Shown here: positions 7,818 to 17,346 of the stretch, one piece after another
How positions within the stretch are numbered: position 1 is the first letter of the stretch
How the letters are laid out: each line of letters starts with the position of its first letter
NCBI RefSeq assembly: GCF_015767435.1
Contig: NZ_JADWOV010000293.1
Span: 62,001 to 126,000, forward strand
Direction of reading: 5' to 3'
DNA: 64,000 nt
DNA from: Polaribacter sp. BAL334
GTDB lineage: Bacteria; Bacteroidota; Bacteroidia; Flavobacteriales; Flavobacteriaceae
The notes under the pieces: generated by a model
Seen by the model: only the letters and a program-made list of their open reading frames with translations
What the model was told of the DNA's origin: nothing
Databases searched by the model: none
Position numbers and translations under genes: made by a program

Positions 7818-8696
7818 ATGAAAAAAATTAAAAAAAGACACTTGGATTATGTAGTGATTTCTGATGTGCATTTAGGAACCTATGGATGTAAAGCTAAAGA
7901 ATTGCACAATTATTTGAAAACAATTCAACCTAAAGTATTGATATTGAATGGTGATATTATTGATATTTGGCAGTTTAGCAAACATTATTTTCCGAAATCG
8001 CACATGAATGTCATTAAACACATTACAGGAATGCTTTCTAAAAAAACAAGGGTGTATTACATCACAGGAAATCATGATGAGATGTTGCGAAAATTCAAAG
8101 GGTTTCACTTGGGAAGTTTTACCATTTTGAATAAATTGATTCTAGAATTGGACGGAAAAAAAGCTTGGATTTTTCATGGAGATGTTTTTGATATCACAAT
8201 GAAACATTCAAAATGGTTGGCAAAATTGGGTGGAATTGGGTATGACACACTCATTATTATCAACACTTTTATCAATTGGATTTGTAATTTGTTCGGATAT
8301 GGAAAACTTTCTCTTTCTAAAAAAATCAAGAACAGCGTAAAAAGTGCTATCAAATTTGTCAATAATTTCGAAGAAACTGCTGCTGAGATTGCGATTGAAA
8401 ACGAATATGATTATGTGATTTGCGGTCACATTCATCAACCAGAAATGAAAGAAATAAGTAATGAAAAAGGAAAAACAATGTATTTGAATTCAGGTGATTG
8501 GGTTGAAAATTTAACAGCTTTAGAATATCAAAATAATGCCTGGTCATTGTATGAATATGCAAAAGATCCTCTTGTAAAGGCTCTTTCAGAAAGCAAACCA
8601 ACTGAAAAAAAATTATTTAAAAAGAAACAAAAAGAAAATGATTTTATGATTGATGAACTTTTAAAAGAGTTTGCCATACAAGCAAGTAAACGATAA
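7818..8696 (+). CDS. LpxH-like UDP-2,3-diacylglucosamine diphosphatase / metallophosphoesterase
   Basis: A 292-residue calcineurin-type phosphoesterase. Metal-binding motifs run in order: DVHLG near residue 18, NGDIIDIW near residue 49, GNHDE near residue 88, HGDVFD near residue 122, and GHIHQPE near residue 204. LpxH enzymes cleave the pyrophosphate of UDP-2,3-diacylglucosamine in lipid A synthesis. This protein is longer than classical LpxH (about 240 residues), with an extra basic C-terminal tail. An LpxH-family assignment is likely but the substrate is uncertain. ATG at 7818 is preferred over the TTG nine bases upstream. A glycosyltransferase gene follows after three bases. Confidence 0.82.
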   Translation: MKKIKKRHLDYVVISDVHLGTYGCKAKELHNYLKTIQPKVLILNGDIIDIWQFSKHYFPKSHMNVIKHITGMLSKKTRVYYITGNHDEMLRKFKGFHLGSFTILNKLILELDGKKAWIFHGDVFDITMKHSKWLAKLGGIGYDTLIIINTFINWICNLFGYGKLSLSKKIKNSVKSAIKFVNNFEETAAEIAIENEYDYVICGHIHQPEMKEISNEKGKTMYLNSGDWVENLTALEYQNNAWSLYEYAKDPLVKALSESKPTEKKLFKKKQKENDFMIDELLKEFAIQASKR

Positions 8697-8699
8697 TTT

Positions 8700-9710
8700 A
8701 TGAAAATTTTATATGCTATTCAAGGTACTGGAAATGGACATTTAACTCGTGCTAAAGAGATTATTCCAATTCTAAAAGAAAAAGGGGATGTTGATATTTT
8801 AATTAGTGGTAATGAATGTGAAATTCAAATGGATTATCCTATCACCTACAAATTATATGGTTTGAACTATACTTTTGGAAAAAATGGTGGGATTGATTTT
8901 TGGCAAACCATTAAAAAAATACGATTGTTTCGTTTTTTTAGAGAAATTAGACAATTGCCCGTTAAAAATTATGATTTGGTGATCAATGATTTTGAACCAG
9001 TTTCAGCTTGGGCTGCCAAACTAAAAAATATAAATTGCATATCTTTAAGTCATCAAAATGCCGTTTTGGAAGCTTCTTCTCCAAAAAAAGGAACACATAC
9101 ACTTGAAAAACTAATCTTAAAGTATTATGCACCAGCAAAATATAAATTTGGTTTTCATTTCCAATCTTACAGTTCTTCCATTTTTACTCCCATCATTCGT
9201 AAAAAAATAAGATATAGCAATGTAACCAATAAAGGGCATTATACAGTGTATTTGCCTTCTTATGATCATGCTAAAATTTTGGATGTATTGTCGGAAATTC
9301 CTTTGGTAAAATGGCATGTTTTTTCAAAAAATGCTACACAATTGATTTTCAAAAAAAATGTAGTGATTTATCCCATCAACGAATTTGATTTTATCAAAAG
9401 CATTACCACTTGCGAAGGTGTATTGTGTGGAGCAGGTTTTGAAACTCCTTCAGAAGCCCTATTTTTAAGAAAAAAACTGATGGTGATTCCTATGAAAAAT
9501 CAATTTGAACAACAATGCAATGCAGCAGCATTAGAAAAAATGGGAGTGCCAGTAATCAAGAGTTTAGAGAAAAAAAGATTGAAAAAAATCGCTAAATGGA
9601 TTCATTCAGAACCTTCATATAACATGAATTACCCAGATATTACTGAAGATATTTTAGAATCCATTTTGTTGCCATATTTCAACGAAACCTTATTGCCTAC
9701 CATTCAATAA
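8700..9710 (+). CDS. Glycosyltransferase, MJ1255-like family
   Basis: A 336-residue GT-B-type protein. It opens with MKILYAIQGTGNGHLTRAKEI, the glycine-rich acceptor-side loop of the MurG/GT28-like MJ1255 family. It later shows LVINDFEPVSAWAAK and CEGVLCGAGFETPSEALFLRKKLMVIP (around residues 240-265), the sugar-nucleotide binding region with its conserved Gly-Gly/Glu pattern. No membrane segment is present. It is three bases downstream of an LpxH-like phosphatase gene, so the two may act on the same envelope glycolipid (inference). Its 3' end overlaps ung on the opposite strand by 14 bases, with no terminator visible between them. Confidence 0.85.
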   Translation: MKILYAIQGTGNGHLTRAKEIIPILKEKGDVDILISGNECEIQMDYPITYKLYGLNYTFGKNGGIDFWQTIKKIRLFRFFREIRQLPVKNYDLVINDFEPVSAWAAKLKNINCISLSHQNAVLEASSPKKGTHTLEKLILKYYAPAKYKFGFHFQSYSSSIFTPIIRKKIRYSNVTNKGHYTVYLPSYDHAKILDVLSEIPLVKWHVFSKNATQLIFKKNVVIYPINEFDFIKSITTCEGVLCGAGFETPSEALFLRKKLMVIPMKNQFEQQCNAAALEKMGVPVIKSLEKKRLKKIAKWIHSEPSYNMNYPDITEDILESILLPYFNETLLPTIQ

Positions 9711-10362
9711 GAGGTTTTCCCATATTTTCAAGCATTTTATTTGTTTTGGAAAAATGCTTATTTCCAAACCAATAGCCTCTGTTTGCACTCAAAGGAGAAG
9801 GATGCCCTGTAGTGAATACACAGTGTTTTGTCACATCAATCAACTTCATTTTTTGTTTGGCAAATCCACCCCAAAGTAAAAAAACAACATGGTTTTTTTC
9901 TTTTGAAATTTGTTGAATCACAGCATCTGTAAAAGTTTCCCATCCTCTTTTTTGATGACTTCCTGCTTCATTGGCTCTTACTGTCAAAGTTGCATTGAGT
10001 AACAAAACACCTTGTTTTGCCCATTTTTCAAGATTGCCACTTTGTGGATAAGTGACATTCAAATCTGTTGATAACTCTTTAAAAATATTGACCAATGAGG
10101 GAGGATGTGAAACTCCATCATGCACTGAAAAACACAATCCATTTGCTTGATTTGGACCATGATATGGGTCTTGACCAATAATCACAACACGCAAATCATC
10201 AAAATTACAATGATCAAAAGCTGCAAAAATTTCACTCCCTTTTGGATAACAAGTAAACTGCTTGTATTCATTTTTTACAAACTCAGTGAGTGCAATAAAA
10301 TAGGGTTTTTCAAACTCATTATTTAAAATATTTTTCCAACTATCGGCTATTTTTACTTGCAT
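9697..10362 (-). CDS. ung: Uracil-DNA glycosylase, family 1
   Basis: This enzyme removes uracil from DNA to start base excision repair. The 221 residues match bacterial Ung. The water-activating motif GQDPYHG is at residues 63-69 (Asp65, His68). The uracil-binding stretch LLNATLTV follows at residues 121-128, and the minor-groove loop HPSPLS at residues 187-192 has His187 in place. All key residues are intact. It is convergent with the glycosyltransferase gene and divergent from mutS2, with only 37 bases between the ung and mutS2 start codons. It therefore shares a small control region with another DNA-repair-type gene. Confidence 0.98.
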   Translation of the reverse strand: MQVKIADSWKNILNNEFEKPYFIALTEFVKNEYKQFTCYPKGSEIFAAFDHCNFDDLRVVIIGQDPYHGPNQANGLCFSVHDGVSHPPSLVNIFKELSTDLNVTYPQSGNLEKWAKQGVLLLNATLTVRANEAGSHQKRGWETFTDAVIQQISKEKNHVVFLLWGGFAKQKMKLIDVTKHCVFTTGHPSPLSANRGYWFGNKHFSKTNKMLENMGKPLIEW

Positions 10363-10369
10363 TGTTTCT

Positions 10370-10377
10370 TATTTTTG
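10370..10377 (+). promoter_or_regulatory. -7 promoter box of mutS2
   Basis: TATTTTTG matches TAnnTTTG exactly. It lies 22 bases before the mutS2 TTG start, giving a leader of roughly 18 bases. The box sits just upstream of the divergent ung start. Confidence 0.55.
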
Positions 10378-10399
10378 CTAGAATTTCAAAGATACTATT

Positions 10400-12604
10400 T
10401 TGGGCAAAAACATCTCAGAAAAAACACTTCAAGATTTAGAATTTTTAACGGTTTTACAACACGTTGCAACACATTGTATTTCCGGTTTAGGAAAACAAAA
10501 AGTGTTGGAAATTCGTCCAATTGAAAGTAGAAAATTACTGTTCAAAGAACTTCAGTTGGTCAATGAATACCTTTCTTCATTTGAAAATGACAATAGAATT
10601 CCCAATCATGGATTTGATGATATTACTGATAGTGTCAAAAGAGTAGCCATTGAAAATAGTTTTATAGAAACAGATGCTTTTTTGAAAGTAGCTAAAACTT
10701 CACTTACGGTCAATGAGCATATCCTGTTTTTTAAAAAATTCCAACTCATTTTTCCTACTTTTTTTGAGTTGACTCAAAAAATTGAATTTACTACCTATAT
10801 CAATGACGAAATTAAACAAGTCATTGAAATTTCTGGAGAAGTAAAAAACAATGCTTCACCCGAATTGAAGCAAATCCGAAAAGATATCAATTCAATTCGT
10901 GGGAAAATTGGCGCAAGTTTTTCGAGTGCTTTATCCAAAGCTATTGCTGCAGGATATTTAGACGACATTAAAGAAACTGTTGTTGACAATCAGCGTGTTT
11001 TGGCAGTAATGGCCATGCACAGAAGAAAAGTGGAAGGCAGTTTGTTGGGTGCTTCAAAATCAGGAAGTATCGTTTATATTGCTCCTCAAGCTACGTTGGC
11101 ATATTCTCGCGAATATCAAAATTTGTTGTATGAAGAAAAGCAAGAAATTATCAAAATTTTGCGTGATTTGGCAACCACAATTCGTCCTTTCGTATCACTT
11201 TTGGAAGAATATTTGGTCTTTTTAACGCATTTAGATATGATTGGCGCAAAAGCAAAATACGCGCATCAACATCAAGGTGTGTTGCCTAAAATTTCAAAAA
11301 ATAAAAAGATATTTTTCAAGAATGCCTATCACCCTATTTTATGGAAAAAAAATAAAGAACATAAAATAGATACGGTTTCTCAAACCATTTCATTGCACGA
11401 AAACCAACAAATTATTGTGATTTCAGGACCCAATGCTGGTGGAAAAAGCATCACTTTAAAAACCATTGGATTGCTCCAAGTAATGTTACAAAGTGGATTG
11501 CTAATTCCTGTTGATGAGCGAAGTGAATCTTATATTTTCGATACGATTTTAACAGATATTGGCGATAATCAATCTATTGAAAATCAATTAAGTACTTACA
11601 GTTATCGATTGAAAAACATGCGTCATTTTCTAAAAAAATGTGATGAAAATACCTTGTTTTTGATTGATGAATTTGGCACAGGAACAGACCCAGAATTGGG
11701 TGGCGCTTTGGCTGAAATTTTTTTAGAAGAGTTTTACGAGAAGAAAGCTTTTGGAATCATCACCACACATTATTCCAATTTGAAAGTATTGGCTAACGAA
11801 TTAGAAAACGTGACGAATGCCAATATGCAATTTGACGAACGTACTTTAGAACCTTTGTATAAGTTATTTGTGGGTCAAGCAGGAAGTTCATTCACGTTTG
11901 AAGTGGCTCAAAAAAATGGCATTCCTTTTAGTTTGATTAACAAAGCCAAAAAGAGAGTAGAAAATGAAAAAATCCGTTTGGATAAAACCATTTCTAAACT
12001 GCAACAAGAACGAAATCGCCTGCAAAAAAATTCTGAAAATTTAGAGAAACAGAAACATAAAGAACTTGAATATCTAGAAAATTTACAGCAAAAAGAGCAG
12101 AAAATTCAAGAAAAATTAGAAGGATTTCAAGAATTGTATGACAACAATCAAAAAATGTTGGGTTTTGGAAGAAAAGTCAATGAATTTTTGAACAAATATT
12201 TTCAGACCAATAATAAAAAAGAATTGTTGGCAAATTTCAATAAATGGGTTGCTGATGAGCGTGTAAAATATTTGAAAAAATCTCCAGAAAAACCAAAAAC
12301 AATCTCACAGAAAAAGCAAGCAACACTTCAGAAAAAAAGACAAGAAGAAATTATTCAGCAAGTAGAAAATGAAGTGATGAAAAAAGTGGAAAAAGTAAGA
12401 GAAGAAAAGAAAATAGAAGCTGAAAAAGTAGCCAAAGAAAAACAAAATTACGACTTTAAAATCAATGATAGAGTTCGAATTACGGATACAAATACTGTTG
12501 GAACAATTGATAAAATCGAGAAAAAATCAGTAACCATCAATTATGGAATTTTTACCACCAAAACTTCATTGGATAAATTAGAATTGGTGGAGAAAGCAAA
12601 ATAA
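10400..12604 (+). CDS. mutS2: MutS2-type ATPase lacking the Smr nuclease domain
   Basis: A 734-residue protein of the MutS2 family, which acts on branched DNA or stalled ribosomes rather than in mismatch repair. Domains are an N-terminal lever/clamp region (1-300), then an ABC-type ATPase with Walker A GPNAGGKS at about 343-350, Walker B LIDEFGTGTDPELGG at about 422, and the H-loop TTHYS. A long Lys/Glu-rich coiled coil (about 520-690) follows, then a KOW-like end with RVRITDTNTVGTIDKIE. The C-terminal Smr domain of classical MutS2 (about 780 residues) is absent, which is common in flavobacteria. A TTG start is used; no upstream ATG exists in frame after the promoter. Confidence 0.92.
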   Translation: MGKNISEKTLQDLEFLTVLQHVATHCISGLGKQKVLEIRPIESRKLLFKELQLVNEYLSSFENDNRIPNHGFDDITDSVKRVAIENSFIETDAFLKVAKTSLTVNEHILFFKKFQLIFPTFFELTQKIEFTTYINDEIKQVIEISGEVKNNASPELKQIRKDINSIRGKIGASFSSALSKAIAAGYLDDIKETVVDNQRVLAVMAMHRRKVEGSLLGASKSGSIVYIAPQATLAYSREYQNLLYEEKQEIIKILRDLATTIRPFVSLLEEYLVFLTHLDMIGAKAKYAHQHQGVLPKISKNKKIFFKNAYHPILWKKNKEHKIDTVSQTISLHENQQIIVISGPNAGGKSITLKTIGLLQVMLQSGLLIPVDERSESYIFDTILTDIGDNQSIENQLSTYSYRLKNMRHFLKKCDENTLFLIDEFGTGTDPELGGALAEIFLEEFYEKKAFGIITTHYSNLKVLANELENVTNANMQFDERTLEPLYKLFVGQAGSSFTFEVAQKNGIPFSLINKAKKRVENEKIRLDKTISKLQQERNRLQKNSENLEKQKHKELEYLENLQQKEQKIQEKLEGFQELYDNNQKMLGFGRKVNEFLNKYFQTNNKKELLANFNKWVADERVKYLKKSPEKPKTISQKKQATLQKKRQEEIIQQVENEVMKKVEKVREEKKIEAEKVAKEKQNYDFKINDRVRITDTNTVGTIDKIEKKSVTINYGIFTTKTSLDKLELVEKAK

Positions 12605-12621
12605 TTGATTCGCCAAAATTC

Positions 12622-12660
12622 TTAAAATGCGTTAAAGTCTGTTAAGAATCTATTAAAGTC
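12622..12660. repeat. Phased TTAA tracts, 10-11-base period
   Basis: TTAA occurs at 12622, 12632, 12642 and 12653, about one helical turn apart. The second and fourth copies are each part of TTAAAGTC. The array is about 70 bases upstream of the small secreted-protein gene and could mark curved DNA or a regulator binding to one face of the helix. Confidence 0.4.
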
Positions 12661-12731
12661 CCCATTTTGATGAAACGTTTTTACAAAATAAGTGTCTATT
12701 AAGAAAATAAATAAAACTTAAAACACTTATT

Positions 12732-13076
12732 ATGAGAAATTTAAAATCAATCATTGCTATTTTACTTTTTAGCTTTACCATTACTTTTTCAGCAAATGCT
12801 AGTGAAAAAGATCCTTCAAAAGTAACTACAGAATTGCGTTCTGAAATAGTGAACATTTTAGGAAATAAAATTCCTTTAGAAGTAGACTCTTCCTCTTCTG
12901 CAGAAGTTTCTTTCATGATTAACAACAAAAACGAGTTAGTTGTCATTTCAGTAGATTCAAATTTGACTTCATTCAATGTATTTGTAAAAGAAAAATTGAA
13001 TTATAAAAAAATTGCAACAAAAGGCATTCAAAAAGGAGAAATTTATAAAATGCCTATCAAAATAAATAAAGTATAA
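12732..13076 (+). CDS. Small secreted protein of unknown function
   Basis: A 114-residue protein with a clear type I signal peptide (residues 1-23, core IIAILLFSFTITFS, cut near ANAS-E). The mature 90 residues alternate hydrophobic and polar residues in a way that could form a small alpha/beta fold. The stretch EVSFMINNKNELVVISVDS, and the position of the following KEKLNYKKI, faintly recall the TonB C-terminal fold, but this is not strong enough to name it. It is transcribed alone, with phased TTAA tracts upstream and two hairpins downstream. Its likely location is the periplasm. Confidence 0.75.
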   Translation: MRNLKSIIAILLFSFTITFSANASEKDPSKVTTELRSEIVNILGNKIPLEVDSSSSAEVSFMINNKNELVVISVDSNLTSFNVFVKEKLNYKKIATKGIQKGEIYKMPIKINKV

Positions 13077-13100
13077 AAAACAACAAGTTGGTTAGTTGGT

Positions 13101-13141
13101 GCCCAAACTTCAGTTTTCAAAAAATTGTTTTTGGGCATTTT
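13101..13141 (+). terminator. Hairpin after the small secreted-protein gene
   Basis: GCCCAAA at 13101-13107 pairs with TTTGGGC at 13130-13136 across a 22-base loop, followed by ATTTTT. The stem is modest and the loop large, so this is weaker than the next hairpin. Confidence 0.5.
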
Positions 13142-13154
13142 TATAAACTAAAAA

Positions 13155-13187
13155 AGAGAAATCAAATGAATGATTTCTCTTTTTTTA
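13155..13187. terminator. Bidirectional terminator between convergent genes
   Basis: AGAGAAATCA at 13155-13164 and TGATTTCTCT at 13171-13180 form a 10-bp perfect stem, with A-rich sequence on the left and a T run on the right. It can stop transcripts from the small secreted-protein gene (plus) and aconitase (minus, ending 13204). Confidence 0.9.
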
Positions 13188-13203
13188 TTTCAGTAATTGC
13201 TAT

Positions 13204-15474
13204 TTATTTAGCGTTCTGTTTTTTGATCAAATTCAAGGCTGAACCTTCTGTAAACCACTCAATTTGAGCATCATTATACGTATGATTCAATGCAATCACA
13301 TCTTTGCTTCCATCTGCATGAACCAATTCCAAATGCAATTGTTTTTCAGGAGCAAACTCGTTCAAATCTAAGAAGTTAAAAGTATCATCTTCTTGAATCA
13401 AATCATAATCTGCTTCGTTAGCAAACGTCAACCCTAACATTCCTTGTTTTTTCAAATTTGTTTCGTGAATTCTGGCAAAAGATTTTACAATCACAGCAGC
13501 AACACCTAAAAAACGAGGTTGCATTGCAGCATGTTCTCTAGAAGAACCTTCCCCATAATTGTGATCTCCAACCACAATTGTTTTAATTCCAGCAGCTTTG
13601 TAAGCTCTTTGAACAGCAGGCACAGCATCATACTCTCCTGTCAATTGATTTTTCACAAAGTTTGTTTTATCATTAAAAGCATTCACAGCACCAATCAATG
13701 TATTGTTGGCGATATTATCCAAATGACCTCTAAAACGCAACCAAGGACCAGCCATTGAGATGTGGTCAGTAGTACATTTTCCAAAAGCTTTGATTAATAA
13801 TTTTACATTATTTAAATTTTTTCCAATCGGCTCAAAAGGTGCTAAAAGTTGTAATCTTTCTGAAGTTTCATCTACAGAAACCACTACATGACTTCCATCT
13901 TCTTCAGGCGCTAAATAACCATTTTCTTTTACTTCAAAACCTTTTGGTGGCAATTCCCATCCTGTTGGTTCATCTAGCATTACTTCTTCACCATTTTCGT
14001 TGATTAAAGTATCAGTCATTGGATTAAAATCCAAACGACCAGCAATGGCAATAGCCGCAGTAATTTCAGGTGATGCTACAAATGCGTGCGTATTTGGATT
14101 TCCGTCAGCTCTTTTTGCAAAGTTTCTGTTGAATGAATGTACAATACTATTTTTTGGAGCATTTTTTGGATCAGAATATCTAGCCCATTGTCCAATACAT
14201 GGCCCACAAGCATTCGTAAATATTGTTGCACCTAAATTTTCAAAAACAGCTAAAATTCCATCTCTTTCTGCAGTATATCTCACTTGCTCAGAACCTGGAT
14301 TGATTCCAAATTCAGCTTTCGTTTTCAATCCTTTGTCCAAAGCTTGTTGTGCAATTGAAGCAGCTCTTGATAAATCTTCGTAAGAAGAGTTAGTACAAGA
14401 ACCAATTAATCCCCATTCCACTTGCATTGGCCAGTCATTTGCTGTTGCTTTTTCACCCATTTCTTTTCCAACAGTTGTTGATAAATCAGGTGTAAAAGGA
14501 CCATTTAATAAAGGACCTAATTCAGATAAATTGATTTCGATTACTTGGTCAAAATACAATTCAGGATTTGCATATACTTCAGCATCAGCCGTTAAATATT
14601 CTTTAATTTCATTAGCAGCTTCAGCAACATCTGTTCTATCAGTAGCACGTAAATAACGTTCCATAGATTCATCATAGCCAAAAGTTGACGTTGTTGCACC
14701 GATTTCTGCACCCATATTACAGATAGTGCCTTTTCCTGTGCAAGACATTGAAATGGCACCTGAGCCAAAATATTCAACGATAGCACCTGTTCCTCCTTTT
14801 ACAGTAAGGATTTCAGCCACTTTTAAAATGACGTCTTTTGGTGCAGTCCAACCAGATAATTTTCCTGTTAATTTTACACCAATCAATTTTGGAAATTTCA
14901 ATTCCCAAGCCATTCCTGCCATTACATCAACAGCATCTGCACCACCAACACCAATAGCTACCATTCCTAAACCACCCGCATTTACGGTATGAGAATCTGT
15001 TCCAATCATCATTCCACCAGGAAATGCATAATTTTCTAAAACTACTTGATGGATAATTCCAGCACCTGGTTTCCAAAAACCAATCCCATATTTATTTGAA
15101 ACGGATTCTAAAAAATTAAAAACTTCACTACTTGTGCTATTTGCGTGTTTTAAATCTGCAACAGCACCACTTTTTGCTTGAATTAAATGATCACAATGAA
15201 CTGTTGTTGGAACAGCAACTTTTGCTTTTCCTGCTTGCATAAATTGCAATAATGCCATTTGAGCAGTTGCATCTTGACAAGCTATTCTATCTGGAGCAAA
15301 ATCTACATAATCTTTTCCTCTTGTAAAAGCCTTGGTTGGAGTACCATCCCAAAGATGAGAGTATAATATTTTTTCTGCAAGTGTTAAGGGTTTTCCTGTA
15401 ATTTTTCGAGCCGCATCAACACGTTCTGACATAGTAGCATAGACTTGTTTAATCATTTCAATATCAAAAGCCAT
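13204..15474 (-). CDS. acn: Aconitate hydratase, mitochondrial type
   Basis: TCA-cycle enzyme that converts citrate to isocitrate through a 4Fe-4S cluster. Its 756 residues match the mitochondrial-type aconitase rather than AcnA or AcnB (about 860-900). The three cluster cysteines are visible: Cys360 in GSCTNS, and Cys423 and Cys426 in NACGPC. Substrate-binding elements include [13 protein letters not shown] (about 158-170) and the C-terminal swivel-domain motif [11 protein letters not shown]. The gene stands alone, with an exact TAnnTTTG box about 30 bases upstream and a terminator downstream. No sign of truncation. Confidence 0.97.
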   Translation of the reverse strand: MAFDIEMIKQVYATMSERVDAARKITGKPLTLAEKILYSHLWDGTPTKAFTRGKDYVDFAPDRIACQDATAQMALLQFMQAGKAKVAVPTTVHCDHLIQAKSGAVADLKHANSTSSEVFNFLESVSNKYGIGFWKPGAGIIHQVVLENYAFPGGMMIGTDSHTVNAGGLGMVAIGVGGADAVDVMAGMAWELKFPKLIGVKLTGKLSGWTAPKDVILKVAEILTVKGGTGAIVEYFGSGAISMSCTGKGTICNMGAEIGATTSTFGYDESMERYLRATDRTDVAEAANEIKEYLTADAEVYANPELYFDQVIEINLSELGPLLNGPFTPDLSTTVGKEMGEKATANDWPMQVEWGLIGSCTNSSYEDLSRAASIAQQALDKGLKTKAEFGINPGSEQVRYTAERDGILAVFENLGATIFTNACGPCIGQWARYSDPKNAPKNSIVHSFNRNFAKRADGNPNTHAFVASPEITAAIAIAGRLDFNPMTDTLINENGEEVMLDEPTGWELPPKGFEVKENGYLAPEEDGSHVVVSVDETSERLQLLAPFEPIGKNLNNVKLLIKAFGKCTTDHISMAGPWLRFRGHLDNIANNTLIGAVNAFNDKTNFVKNQLTGEYDAVPAVQRAYKAAGIKTIVVGDHNYGEGSSREHAAMQPRFLGVAAVIVKSFARIHETNLKKQGMLGLTFANEADYDLIQEDDTFNFLDLNEFAPEKQLHLELVHADGSKDVIALNHTYNDAQIEWFTEGSALNLIKKQNAK

Positions 15475-15506
15475 ATATAAAAGTTTTTAAGGTTTTTTGT
15501 GGATAA

Positions 15507-15514
15507 CAAATTTA
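15507..15514 (-). promoter_or_regulatory. -7 promoter box of aconitase
   Basis: On the minus strand the sequence reads TAAATTTG, an exact TAnnTTTG match, placed 32 bases before the ATG at 15474. No good TTG -33 element is seen. Confidence 0.5.
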
Positions 15515-15657
15515 CATCAATAAAATCAATTTTAAAAAATAAATAATAGATAGCTTTAATTTATAGATAAGTAAAAATTATTTCTTGATAAATACCTTTT
15601 TTAGTGAAGTAAATTCATCGATTTCAACGATTTATTGATAATCTTTTAAAATAAAAA

Positions 15658-15966
15658 AAGCAGACTTGTAAGCCGAATTCTGTAACCTGAAACGAGTTCA
15701 AGTTTCTTATCATTTATCTAGTTTTGATATTGCTACCAAAATCCATCTGCCTACCCTTTAGAATCGAGCGAGTAGCCCTCAAGCTCTAATATACATGGCA
15801 TTGCACCTCATAGAGTTTACCTGGTTTCACTACAGCCGAACTGTACTTGCTTTCTGTTGCACTTGTCCTCAGTTTACACTGGACGGATGTTATCCGCTAT
15901 GATTACTCTTTGGTGTTCGGACTTTCCTCCTTGAAATAAATTCACGGCGATAAGATAAGTCTGCTT
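15658..15966 (-). ncRNA. rnpB: RNase P RNA
   Basis: Catalytic RNA that matures tRNA 5' ends. On the minus strand the 5' part contains GGAGGAAAGTCCGAACACC, the conserved CR-I/P4 region. The 3' part contains ACAGAATTCGGCTTACA, the CR-V/P4 partner. The ends AAGCAGACTT and AAGTCTGCTT pair as helix P1 and fix the boundaries, giving about 309 nucleotides, the expected size for a bacterial type A RNA. It lies between aconitase and dnaJ and is transcribed in the same direction as both. Confidence 0.97.
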
Positions 15967-16003
15967 TCAGTTAGCAAAAGTACAATTTTAAATGCATAAA
16001 AAA

Positions 16004-16031
16004 ACCCACTCAAATTGAAAACTTGAGTGGG
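16004..16031 (-). terminator. Second terminator hairpin downstream of dnaJ
   Basis: CCCACTCAA and TTGAGTGGG form a 9-bp GC-containing stem, followed on the minus strand by seven T. It lies between dnaJ and rnpB and would insulate rnpB from read-through. Confidence 0.85.
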
Positions 16032-16053
16032 AAAAATTGCTATGAAAAAGAAA

Positions 16054-16081
16054 AAGTGTTATCGATTTCTCAATAACACTT
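16054..16081 (-). terminator. First terminator hairpin downstream of dnaJ
   Basis: AAGTGTTAT and ATAACACTT form a 9-bp stem, followed on the minus strand by TTTTTCTTTTTC. It lies 77 bases past the dnaJ stop. Confidence 0.75.
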
Positions 16082-16157
16082 CAAATATATTTATATATTT
16101 TTTAATGTGAAAATTTTTTAATAGAAAATTTATCAAATTAAAAATTTTAGCATGTAA

Positions 16158-17270
16158 TTAAGAAAACATATCCTTTACTTTCTCAAAAAATGATTTGTCT
16201 GATTTATTTGGATGTGGAATAAAATTCTCATTTTCCATCATGTTTTCAAAGAATTTACGTTGTTCTTTGTTCAATTCTTGAGGTGTCCAAACATTGATAT
16301 GAATTAAGAAATCTCCTGTACCATAGCGTTCTATGCTAGGCAAACCTTTTCCTTTCAATCGTAAAATTTTTCCTGATTGAGTTCCTGCATCAATTTTGAT
16401 TTTTACTTTTCCTGAAACAGTTTCCACTTCTTTATTGGATCCTAAAACCGCTTCTGGATAACTGATGTATAAATCATAATGAATATTAGTGCCTTCTCTT
16501 TTTAAGTTTTCGTGTTCAACTTCTTCAATTACCACTAATAAATCACCAGGAATTGAATTTTTCCCAGGAGCTTCATTGCCTTTTCCTCCTACTTTTAGCT
16601 GCACTCCTTCTGTAACTCCAGCAGGAATATTGATAGAAACAGTTTCTTCTTTAAAAATTAGTCCTTGAGCATCTGCGCCTTCTGGTCTGTTACTTAAGGT
16701 TTCTCCTGCTCCACCACAACTTCCACAAGTGGTTGCTGTTTGCATTCTTCCTAAAATAGTATTGGTAACACGCATTTGCTGTCCTGAACCATTACAGGTG
16801 GAACATGTTGAATATCTTACGCCATCAGCTTGTACTTTTCTGCGAACTTTTACTTTCTTTTCAACGCCTTTTGCGATTTCATCAAGTGTCAACTTTACAC
16901 GAATTCGCATATTGCTTCCTTTTACACGAGCTTGTCTTTGACCACCGCCACCAAATCCGCCAAATCCACCACCAAAAATATCGCCAAATTGACTGAAAAT
17001 GTCATCCATATTCATGCCACCAAAACCTCCTCCACCTTGAGCTCCTTCAAAAGCAGCATGACCATATTGATCATAACGTGCTTTTTTATTTTCATCACTC
17101 AAAACTTCGTAAGCTTCTGCAGCTTTTTTGAAATTTTCTTCCGCAGTTTTATCATCAGGATTTTTATCAGGATGATATTTGATTGCCATTTTTCTATAGG
17201 CTTTTTTGATATCAGCTTGAGTTGCAGATCTTGTAATTCCTAATATTTCGTAGTAATCTTGTTTTGCCAT
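16158..17270 (-). CDS. dnaJ: Chaperone DnaJ with a reduced zinc domain
   Basis: Co-chaperone of DnaK. The 370 residues comprise a J domain with HPD at 33-35, a Gly/Phe-rich linker (about 75-115), a zinc domain, and C-terminal substrate-binding domains. Only two CxxCxGxG repeats are present (Cys156/Cys159 and Cys182/Cys185), equivalent to repeats 1 and 4, so one zinc site forms. The second site, built by repeats 2 and 3 in E. coli DnaJ, is missing. I believe this shortened form is usual in Bacteroidota. It is downstream of grpE across 76 bases and shares its direction, the expected heat-shock arrangement. Confidence 0.96.
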   Translation of the reverse strand: MAKQDYYEILGITRSATQADIKKAYRKMAIKYHPDKNPDDKTAEENFKKAAEAYEVLSDENKKARYDQYGHAAFEGAQGGGGFGGMNMDDIFSQFGDIFGGGFGGFGGGGQRQARVKGSNMRIRVKLTLDEIAKGVEKKVKVRRKVQADGVRYSTCSTCNGSGQQMRVTNTILGRMQTATTCGSCGGAGETLSNRPEGADAQGLIFKEETVSINIPAGVTEGVQLKVGGKGNEAPGKNSIPGDLLVVIEEVEHENLKREGTNIHYDLYISYPEAVLGSNKEVETVSGKVKIKIDAGTQSGKILRLKGKGLPSIERYGTGDFLIHINVWTPQELNKEQRKFFENMMENENFIPHPNKSDKSFFEKVKDMFS

Positions 17271-17278
17271 ATTTTTAG

Positions 17279-17336
17279 TTTTCAGAATTCAGTTGCAGTT
17301 GACAGTAGCTATTTTACTGAAAACTGAGACTGAAAA
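17279..17336. repeat. Imperfect CAGT-rich inverted repeat between grpE and dnaJ
   Basis: TTTTCAG at 17279-17285 and CTGAAAA at 17330-17336 bracket a run of CAGTT/GACAGT and ACTGAAAACTGAGACT motifs. Decayed CAGTTTTCAGT repeats like this are scattered in many Bacteroidota intergenic regions. It fills almost the entire grpE-dnaJ gap. Confidence 0.5.
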
Positions 17337-17346
17337 TTACATAATT

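Noticed and set aside
15498..15506. TGTGGATAA, the complement of a perfect DnaA box TTATCCACA, before aconitase.
   Set aside because: A single 9-mer is expected about once by chance in an AT-rich 64 kb. No cluster of boxes, no dnaA/dnaN and no origin-like region surround it.
16042..16098. An 18-codon reading frame starting MKKKK between dnaJ and rnpB.
   Set aside because: It is formed by a terminator hairpin and its flanking A-run, with no upstream signal.
16830..17243. A 137-codon open frame opposite dnaJ.
   Set aside because: It lies entirely within a certain gene, its composition is a mirror of the dnaJ codons, and it has no family features.
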